Source: Dimorphilus gyrociliatus (Eukaryota > Annelida > Polychaeta > Dinophilidae). From it: a stretch of DNA of 64,000 nt. How positions within the stretch are numbered: position 1 is the first letter of the stretch; each line of letters starts with the position of its first letter. The position numbers and the translations under genes were made by a program. Location: NCBI GenBank assembly GCA_904063045.1, contig CAJFCJ010000003.1:2156504-2220503 (forward strand), read 5' to 3'. A model generated the notes under the pieces. The model did no database searches. It worked only from the letters and a program-made list of their open reading frames with translations, and was not told the DNA's origin. Positions 56,101-64,000 of this stretch are shown piece by piece.

Positions 56101-59100
56101 TGACATAAAATCAAATTAGCTTCTGACGTATACATAATATAAAGATGGCGCATGCGCATCAGTTGGTTTGACAGAGCTAGTAGTTTATTCTGCAATGAGC
56201 AACAGGACGAACAGCACATCTCCCTCAGAAGTTTGTAACGAATTCAAAAAATTCTCAAATTTTCGGATTGTTATAGACCTAGGAATAGTACTACCAGTAT
56301 GTCTTATTGGCTTTATTGGCAACATGGTAGCTTATTATATTCTTAAAGTTCATAAAGCAAACTCAGTAGTGACAACTCTACTTCGCTGCTTGGCTGTTGT
56401 TGATAATTTCTATTTATTTGCTTCGGTTTGTGTTCCCGTTTTTAAAACAGCTTGCGATGTTACAAATATTGGAGATTCGCCGTATTGTTACTATTATGTA
56501 TTAAGTGAACCATACTTTTGGACATTTGCATCCTGTTCTCAAACTGCCGCTAACTGGTTAATTCTTTTAATAACAATAGATAGATACATAGCAATTTGTC
56601 ATCCCTTTCACCCATATAAACTAACAAATAGTTCAAGAGCAAGGCTCTGCGCTTTTGTCGTGATTTGTCTAGCAGTTCTGTATAATTCTCCTAGACTATT
56701 CGAATATGACGGAACAGCTACTAGCGTCATCGACTTATGCACAAACAAATCTAGATACATAAAGAATGCCACTAAAATGAGAAGAGATGGATCGTATTTT
56801 ATTTTCTACAAAGTCATTGCATATTTTCTTTTTCGAGCTGTTGGACCAATTTTTACATTATTTGTGCTTAACCTAAAACTTATCCAATGCGTTAAAGAAG
56901 CTCAACAACGAAGAGTCACTCTGACACGTACAATTCAACAAAAAGTTAAAAGTCAAAGGATATTAACTATTACTTTAATTGGTGTGGTGTCTGCCTCAAT
57001 ATTACTTCAACTCCCAAATGCAGCTGTCAGGGCCGCTCTGAGCGCAATGTTTCTCATGAAAGTTAAGTTAAATCAACTCAAATACGCTGCCACGTTCACC
57101 AACATGCTTTTAGTGCTGAACTCTGCAATTAACTGTGCAATCTATTGCTTAACTGGTAGGCAATTTCGAAAATTTCTCATAAAAAAGTGCTGTGGTTGTA
57201 CAATAAAAAACAAGACAACCGTAGTATATCGAGCTACATTTGGTCATAGGCGAAGTGGGAGAGCCTTAGCAACTGTGCCTTTAACTAGAGAAACCACCAA
57301 AGTTTAAACTCTCACGCTGTTAAATTTTAATATCATTTTCACCTATATATATATATATATCTATATATATATAAAAGAAAAGATCGACTTTATTAGTGGT
57401 GTAATGCAGTTTTTAAGGATACAGAGAAAGAAATATCAAATTAGACTTTTGTAACAGGTTCATTAGAAGAGTTACTTAAGTATGGAAATAAACTAGTCAC
57501 TCAAAATTATTTGTTATAATTTTGTTTGTGGTGTCAAATTTTGAAACTAAAATGAACATATCTAAAAATAAACTATTATTATTATTAAACTTAACGCCCA
57601 ATACCTAATACATCACTATGTGTCTTTTCACCGTTCTACGAAAGTTATCAGGTTACTGGTCAAAAGAGGCTTTTAGGTTTCTAAAGCAAAATATTATTAA
57701 CAAGTGTTTCGCGACAGCTGTAAACATGTCTTAATGAGAATCTATAATGTAAAATAGTTATTATTTAAAGTAAGGCGTATCTGGGTATGAAATAAAAATC
57801 TATTCGAAAATTTATAATCGTAAATGCATTATATGTTCGTTAATGCACTTTTTATGTTGAACAATATATCAGATAGAAAACAGATTGCTTGCAAATCAAG
57901 ATTTCCTGAAGTTTCCATTTTATAAGAGAGGCTGGTTCAATGAATAGTATGCAATTTTTCGTAATTGCTATCAACACAATAGCCGTGTATAATACAAGGA
58001 AAATATTCGTCACTTTTACATTGATCAGGTATATGCAATTTTTAGGCAATTAAAATATGAAATTGTAATATATACATTGATATATTGAATATTCCATTTA
58101 TATATATATATATATATATACTGTATATGCATACTAGATGTGCGCTGTCTTTAATACAAAGAGAAAATGATATTCTTTCAGATAATAATCAATGACAAAT
58201 TTATCTATCCATAATCTTAATTATAATATACATATTAGTATATGTAAATGTATACTATGTATTTCTAAACATTTATCAAATAAGATATTTTATCTATTCC
58301 CGTCAGTTTTATACAATTTTCTTATACACAATAACAATTTCATTTACATAGGCGATGAAACAACTTCAACATATGTTTGGATATATTTCATTATTAAACT
58401 TATAGCTGATGCATGTCACGATACTTACATACTAATTAATTTTAAGAAATAATTTCTATTTGTTAAATATAACGCTAATCAGCTCACTTATCAATAATCG
58501 TAACTAAAATAAAGCATGAATGATGCTGATGCGTTGTATATCATTTGAACATTTAAAGGAATTTGCTTTTATACAGCGAAGTGAGGAGAAGTGAGAAAAT
58601 AGGCTCTAAAATTCAAAATTAAAGAACAAGTTCACTTGTTTATGACTAATTTTGAATCATCATAAAAGTATTATATCTTGTTTATAAAAGCATCTAAAAC
58701 GCAAAAACGTTTTCTTTATAGTTCCCCAATATTAAGTAAAATGCTAGTGGAATTTCATCTCAAGGTTTTCACTTATAATTACATTATTGTACACCTCAAC
58801 ATTTGTACACATTTTTAAAAAAATAAAAATTACGCAAATTTTTTCATTTTCTAATTCTTTTTCACGTTTCTCAAGCTCTTGATCTTCTCGTATTTTACTT
58901 ATTTCCTATTTTAACAAGTTATGTGAATGACACATATGGCCTTATACAAAATATTTATCAAAATTTTTAACGTTTTTCAGTCTATCCTAGCGGATAACTA
59001 CTCTTTGACCAACTAACATATTTCACATGTTTTCGTTTAATTATTTTTAAAAGTTATTTAGAAATGAAAAAAATTCTTTCTTACCTTCTGAAGTAAAATT

Positions 59101-62100
59101 TTCAAACTGTTCGTTCTCTGCTCTACATTCCAAAAGAAGTTCACAAGGAGCAAATGATGAAGAGCAATTAAGTAATTCTCCTATTTTCCGTTTTTCATCC
59201 AAATCAAAGCTTTCGCAAATATTGTTGCAGTGCTCCTCGAATTTAACTAATCTAGTTCGATTCCTCGGCAAGTATTTCTCATTTAGGTTGAATTCATCAT
59301 AGACATAGTTTGTTGCCTCATCCCAAGGTTTATCTCTATGTATACGAATGCTACATTCCTGTAGCTCAGTTTCACCAGGTAAACAACAGTATGCTTTAAT
59401 CTAATATTGGTATTAACTTGTTTTAGTGAGGCAATAGTACACATTTTTAAGAAATAAAAATTACGCGAATTCTTTCATTTTCTAATTCCTTTTCACGTTT
59501 CTCAAGCTCTTCATCTTCTTGTATCTTACTTATTTCCTTTTTTATATGCTCCGGAAATTCTTGTTCCGACAAAAAATCTGAAAGATAAAAATATTACAGT
59601 TGTTTATATCCATATATTATTGATTTAGCGAAATTGTTACTAAAAAGTAATGATTTTTTACATTAAAACCACTAAACTATCGTTGTTCAGACACCAGAGA
59701 TACGAGGAATTATATTTTTAATTGTCTAAATTAGTTTTTAATAACGAAATTGCGTTTTTCTCGTATTGTCGGTTAAAAATTCATAAAAAATATTTCACAC
59801 CTTCGTTTGAGTTGACTTTACGATAAAACAGCATGTACGCATTAGCTGAAGAAGTTGTTGAGGAGTAGAGGGCCGAATATGAGCTTCCACCATATGTTCT
59901 CTCTATATCTTCGGGTGATATCTTTTTAAATAACGTAAATATCAGTCATAAAATACGATATTGCTTCTTTACAGGTACATATACACGTCTAACGAGTACA
60001 AATAACAGTCTAGGACATGAAATCATTCGTTGAATGATCTAAATTTCAGAGCAAATAAATGTACTTATACCATTTACCTTTTGGACGTTTTGATCGTTGA
60101 AGCAATACCATTCATTATCCCTGAAATTTTTTATATATGCGTAGTAATGCCCTCCTATAGCACTTCCAGAGTGTATCATTATAGAAAATAAATCATAAAC
60201 GTTTGTTTTTTCCAAATTGCTCTCTCCAGAGTCTGCAAATCTTTAATTAAATTTGGCTTAGATTATTTTTCAAACTACCTTTTCCGTTACTCGTTTCGTC
60301 AGACTTCTTTTGCGTTGACTTTTCAAGACTATTAAGATCACCATAAACATCGCCTTTGCATCTTCCGTTGCTTTTATCACTCTCTTCATGGATCAACTTA
60401 TTTAAAAAAAGTGTAGTTGGAAATTCCATGCGATTGTTTAGCTTAATGCGATGCATTGTTTGATAGTCAAAATCGAACCGTTTCAGTTGTAACGTAAGAA
60501 GGTGCGGTAATTTTTTAAATTTTAAACCTTTATGAGCATCTCGCTTTTCTTTGCATTTGCTACATTCATACTGATTCGGCTCTTCTAGTTTTTCAGGCGT
60601 GACGAATGCTTCTAGGGACTCCATCTGAAAATTAATAAAATCTGTATTTTTATGGTAAGGACATAAATTTATACAAATTATGAAATATCTTGTCGTATCA
60701 TTAGATCTTTGCACTTACTACAGATCGATGAGATATGTCGGATCCAAAGGGGCGAATTACTAGAGGAATATCTAAAAACGTGTCTTCTCTTGCACTCTCG
60801 TAACCACATTCGAGGCACTTGACATAATCTATGATGTATCCTTGATACAGCTTATTGATCAAATTAGCTTGATCCGTCTCAGCCCATTGGGTTTCTAGAG
60901 CATCAAACATGACTCTGCACAGTTCTTGGACATCATGTTGTTGCCAAGCTGAACAAAAAAAAAAGACATCTCTGTCACTTATTATCATTTAACATCGATT
61001 AAATTTGCTACCTTCAGAGCTTTCCCAGCCGAAGCTTTTCGTTAAGTTTGTTGTTTCAACGGCCCTTTTTTTACTCGTCTATTGGTATAATTGAAGATTT
61101 TTTTTTAAATTTATAATAAACATACGAGAAGTAAATAGTATACGCACTTGCATGTTTAGAAAGAGTCTCTGAAGTTGATATGGAATACTTTTATGACATG
61201 ATTTATCTTGGCCTCTTGAAATTTCTGACTGTTTAGGGATGTATTTCCATCTGTATAAAAAGCAGCAGTGAACTTGAATATCTCCCCATCACGAAATATT
61301 TGAAAAAAACCTGTATATGGCATTCCTGAACTCTGGAGTCATGTACAAAGTCTGCAACAAACTATTCAAGTAACAAGTCATAGCCTGATTAACTAAACCA
61401 GTAAATCCTGCAAAATAAATTAGGACAGTTAGATATCTTGTATCTCTCCATTATGTGGTTGATATATGATTTTTAAAAGATTAAGTTTTTTAAAGTAAAT
61501 CTTTACCCCCATCGTTCGAGGAATTCGAAGTGAAGACTGAATGGGGAAGAATTGTAGTCCGTTTAGAACCTTTGGAGAGAATAGTATTTTCACCGCTAAT
61601 TAATGAGGCTCCAGTTTCCAGATCATCGGAGGCATCAACCATTTCTTTTTCAACCTTGACTCCGTCTTTCTCCAATATTAGGAATTGATTACGTGTACCT
61701 CTGTCACAAATATCGCCTAGGGTTTTCGTTCGTTCTTCCTCTTCAACAGTTATCTGATATAACATGATTAGAATAAAATATGAGACGAAGATGAGTATAA
61801 ACGAAGCCTACATTTTCTTCCTGGTTGAGCTTTTCTAATGAAACTGAGAAAGTTCCGATGACGTAACCAAATTGTTTAGCTACTATTTTCAGAAACTCTT
61901 CTAACGTAGTGTTCTCATTCAGATTTATGTTTTTCTTCACCTGGGTATTTTTATCAACAAAATCCGCTAACATACAGACCACATTTCTATCATTAACACT
62001 GGTCGAATTCTGCAAAAAAAATTTAAGGTACATTAATGAGATAAGAAATTTTTGAAGTTTTCGTCGTAATATTTCACTAGTACCTCGTCTGATAGCATTA

Positions 62101-62176
62101 AAGGACCATCACACATTTTCATGTCCCTTATGGTATCTTTATTTGGCGAGTTCAGTACGTTGTTTTCAACAGTCAT
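53158..62176 (-). CDS. USP47: Ubiquitin-specific protease USP47, host of a nested GPCR
   Basis: About 18 exons spell a protein of roughly 1,150-1,200 residues (human 1,375). The USP core contains the Cys box ([20 protein letters not shown], 61301-61408), [59 protein letters not shown] and the His box [11 protein letters not shown]. Ubiquitin-like domains follow, and the end [13 protein letters not shown] resembles human [12 protein letters not shown]. The catalytic Cys and His are intact. USP47 deubiquitinates DNA polymerase beta, beta-catenin and others. The Ser/Asp-rich linker of vertebrates is reduced here. One intron (55505-59083) is 3.6 kb, against a norm near 50 nt, and carries a whole GPCR gene on the other strand plus a decayed copy of part of the exon at 59464-59580. 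Confidence 0.94.
56143..56157 (+). promoter_or_regulatory. AGATGGCGC overlapping an NRF1-like palindrome before the GPCR
   Basis: GCGCATGCGC at 56148-56157 is the NRF1 core palindrome and overlaps AGATGGCGC at 56143-56151. It sits 37 bp before the GPCR start codon and is an obvious GC-rich island in AT-rich intron DNA. It is probably the GPCR core promoter. Confidence 0.5.
56195..57307 (+). CDS. Class A peptide-type GPCR (FMRFamide-receptor-like) nested in USP47
   Basis: A single-exon gene of 370 residues starting at ATG 56195; the frame extends upstream only through a TTG. The N-terminus has two N-glycosylation sites (NRTNSTS). Seven segments are visible. TM1 carries [16 protein letters not shown]3 ends [16 protein letters not shown] (DRY motif) and TM6 follows a Lys/Arg/Gln-rich loop. 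TM7 has [19 protein letters not shown], where the usual NPxxY is NCAIY, so the Pro is lost. Loop Cys residues for the extracellular disulfide are present (TACDVT, DLCTNK). Sequence shape resembles invertebrate FMRFamide or myosuppressin receptors; ligand unknown. It lies entirely inside a USP47 intron on the opposite strand, with its own promoter-like motif at 56143. Confidence 0.9.
   Translation: MSNRTNSTSPSEVCNEFKKFSNFRIVIDLGIVLPVCLIGFIGNMVAYYILKVHKANSVVTTLLRCLAVVDNFYLFASVCVPVFKTACDVTNIGDSPYCYYYVLSEPYFWTFASCSQTAANWLILLITIDRYIAICHPFHPYKLTNSSRARLCAFVVICLAVLYNSPRLFEYDGTATSVIDLCTNKSRYIKNATKMRRDGSYFIFYKVIAYFLFRAVGPIFTLFVLNLKLIQCVKEAQQRRVTLTRTIQQKVKSQRILTITLIGVVSASILLQLPNAAVRAALSAMFLMKVKLNQLKYAATFTNMLLVLNSAINCAIYCLTGRQFRKFLIKKCCGCTIKNKTTVVYRATFGHRRSGRALATVPLTRETTKV
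57344..57373. repeat. TA-rich microsatellite in the GPCR 3' UTR
   Basis: Interrupted TA repeats (ctatata...ctatatatata) begin about 37 nt after the GPCR stop codon. Confidence 0.8.
58100..58127. repeat. TA run capped by TATACTGTATA
   Basis: A TA run ends at TATACTGTATA (58117-58127) within the large USP47 intron, the same cap seen at 8638 and 11098. Confidence 0.85.
58805..58913 (-). pseudogene. Partial duplicated copy of a USP47 exon
   Basis: The roughly 109-bp segment aligns without gaps by eye to 59437-59545, about 632 bp away, with about nine in ten bases identical. The source is the USP47 exon encoding [20 protein letters not shown] plus its donor and intron edge. The copy still reads [20 protein letters not shown] but lacks the upstream half of the exon and an acceptor, so it is probably a non-functional pseudoexon in the same orientation. 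Confidence 0.85.
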
Positions 62177-62458
62177 TGCACAACATCATGGGTATGAGCG
62201 ATAAAACATGAATATATCAAATCGATACGAAGGAGAGCGAGGCCAAAAGAAAAATAGCCAAATCAGGATTATTTTTCTATGATGCTATTATTCTAAAATT
62301 ATTTAATTTTCACAAAATAATTAAATAAATAATATTTAGTTTTACAAAATAAAAAATCACTGCTGGCCTGTTGTTTCCAAGACAGCAGAATTTAAACGTA
62401 AACAGGCATATTAACAATTAGAAAGAGTTTGCCTTTTTTTAAAGTAAAATTTACCAAA
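62177..62458. promoter_or_regulatory. Divergent promoter USP47 / SPAG6
   Basis: A 282-bp gap between start codons on opposite strands. No matching AGATGGCGC motif is present. The SPAG6 side has an acceptor-like TTTTTTTAAAG shortly before its ATG. Confidence 0.45.
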
Positions 62459-64000
62459 ATGAGCCAAAGGCAGGTTTTACAAGGTAAAAATTGTTGTATG
62501 TTAATTTATAAAATATTTAATGTTATATTTTTTGTACAGTTTTTGAACAATATCAAAAATCAAGAACACAATTTGTCCAAACTGTAGCCGAATTAGCCAC
62601 CCGGCCTCAGAATATTGAGATTCTACAGAATGCTGGTGTTATGTCACTTCTTAGACCTCTCCTTCTTGATATTGTACCAACTATACAACAAACGGCTGCT
62701 CTAGCTTTGGGAAGATTGGCCAACTATAATGACGATCTGGCTGAGGCTGTTGTCAAAGGTGATATTTTACCTCAATTGGTTTATTCTTTAGCGGAGCAAA
62801 ATGTTAGTATTACTTTCGATTCCCTACTTTATAAAGTGTTAACTTATTAATGAAACTTTTAGAGATTCTATAAGAAAGCTGCCGCATTTGTACTAAGAGC
62901 GGTTGCTAAGCACTCACCGGCTCTCGCCCAATCTGTAGTTGATTGCGGAGCTTTGGACGCTCTTGTTATTTGTCTTGAAGAATTTGATCCCGGAGTTAAG
63001 GAGGCAGCTGCTTGGGCTCTAGGCTACATTGCGAGACATTCGGCTGAATTGGCTCAACATGTCGTTGACGCTGGTGCCGTTCCATTGCTTGTTCTTTGCG
63101 TGCAAGAGCCAGAGATTTCCTTAAAAAGAATAGCAGCTTCTGCCCTCAGTGATATATGCAAACACTCTCCAGAATTAGCCCAAACAGTCGTTGATGCTGG
63201 GGCTATAGCACACTTAGCTCAAATGATTCTTAATCCAGATGCAAAGTTGAAAAGACAAGTATTCTCTGCTCTTAGTCAAATCGCTAAGCACTCTGTAGAC
63301 TTGGCTGAGATGGTAGTTGAGGCAGAAATTTTTCCCGCCGTTCTTACTTGTCTAAGGGATCAAGATGAATATGTAAAAAAAAATGTGGCAACTCTCATAA
63401 GAGAAATCGCAAAGCATACTCCAGAGTTGAGTCAATTGATTGTCAATGCCGGTGGAGTAGCAGCGGTTGTGGACTACGTTGGAGAAACAAGAGGAAATGT
63501 TCGTTTGCCAGGTGTAATGATGCTTGGATATGTTGCGGCGCATAGCGAAAACTTAGCAATGGCTGTAATAGTTTCAAAAGGAGTCGTGCAGTTATCCGTC
63601 TGTTTATCAGAAGAAAGTGAGGATCATGTCCAGGCGGCTTGTGCATGGGCTTTAGGGCAAATTGGAAGACACACTCCCGAACACGCAAAAGCAGTTGCCG
63701 TTGCCAACGTCCTTCCTCGTTTGTTGCGTTGCTATTTAAGACCTGATGCCTCAGAAGACCTTCAAACAAAATCTAAGAAAGCTCTTAAAAACATACTACA
63801 GAAGTGTGTCCATCTTCCTGCCCTAGAGCCACTCTTACATGACGCTCCTCCGAATATTCTTAAACACGTTGTAGGCCAATTTAGTAAAGTTTTACCTCAC
63901 GATACTAAAGCAAGAAAATTATTTGTCACATCTTGTGGTTTGAAGAAAGTTCAGGAGATAAAGGCAGAACCCGGCTCTGCTTTAGCTGAATACATTAACG
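62459..64000 (+). CDS. SPAG6: SPAG6, armadillo-repeat axonemal central-pair protein, 3' end cut
   Basis: Three exons (62459-62483, 62540-62802, 62863 onward) are phase-consistent and run off the window after about 475 residues; human SPAG6 is 509, so only about 30 residues are missing. The start MSQRQVLQVFEQYQKSRTQF matches the family. Armadillo repeats follow at about 42-residue spacing (AALALGRLANYND, AAFVLRAVAKHSP, AAWALGYIARHSA, AASALSDICKHSP, AACAWALGQIGRHTP), then FVTSCGLKKVQEIKAEPGS. SPAG6 (PF16 in Chlamydomonas) sits on the C1 microtubule of the central pair and is needed for motile cilia and sperm. With PACRG this shows the organism makes motile 9+2 cilia. The intact frame shows no damage. 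Confidence 0.97.

Noticed and set aside
57852-58452. Two short frames (57852-58049 minus, 58192-58452 plus) in the USP47 intron
   Set aside because: Low-complexity residues, no homology and no splice junction support.
59205-59275. GTTCGATTCCTCG, resembling a tRNA T-arm
   Set aside because: It lies inside a USP47 coding exon and no matching acceptor, D or anticodon stems are present.

Overview
The window is nuclear DNA of a gene-dense animal. It is AT-rich by eye, carries about 24 protein genes on both strands, and most introns are only 45-120 nt with GT-AG ends. The gene content is bilaterian: adiponectin receptor, class A peptide-type GPCR, annexin, thrombospondin/EGF membrane protein, SUEL lectin, USP47, and the cilium genes PACRG and SPAG6. 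The small introns, short intergenic gaps and lophotrochozoan-like gene set would fit a miniaturised lophotrochozoan such as a compact-genome annelid. That placement is a guess from architecture and was not tested.

Layout. 1-3576 (-): partial secreted SUEL/CUB/Sushi gene with unusually long introns. 4093-5942 (-): RCL1. 6215-7506 (+): secreted metallo-beta-lactamase-fold protein interrupted by a TIR-bearing intron. 7507-11743: a long gap, mostly empty to my eye. 11744-17739 (+): AdipoR, PRCC, PPIL2 and an atypical Rho-like GTPase, all in the same direction. 18073-20955 (-): PACRG and TMEM161. 22174-23560 (+): unknown gene. 23838-26816 (-): a 992-residue metallothionein-like protein with 19.4 copies of a 47-residue unit. 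27452-29488 (-): SPATA22-like meiotic gene. 29812-30897 (+): PISD. 30923-34871 (-): annexin and TMEM39. 35228-38140 (+): unknown membrane protein and alpha-L-fucosidase. 38252-43081 (-): GT92 glycosyltransferase and ELAC2. 43653-44619 (+): NUS1. 44840-46347 (-): PSMD6. 46465-48201 (+): degenerate ENPP. 48613-52812 (-): GT31-like and EGF/TSP1 membrane protein. 53158-62176 (-): USP47, which hosts a complete GPCR gene (+) in a 3.6-kb intron. 62459-end (+): SPAG6.

The genes do not form one pathway. They are mostly housekeeping (rRNA and tRNA processing, splicing, proteasome, phospholipid and dolichol synthesis) mixed with cilium, meiosis and cell-surface genes. Several pairs are divergent and closely spaced (PSMD6/ENPP 117 bp, USP47/SPAG6 282 bp, SPATA22-like/PISD 323 bp) or convergent (PISD/annexin 25 bp).

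The most notable items are the giant metallothionein repeat, an intron that looks like a recently inserted TIR element with a 3-bp target duplication (an introner-like event), the GPCR nested in USP47, a decayed partial copy of a USP47 exon, and three enzyme-family members that have lost key catalytic residues. All coordinates and splice joins were read by hand; intron boundaries without stated phase checks are approximate.
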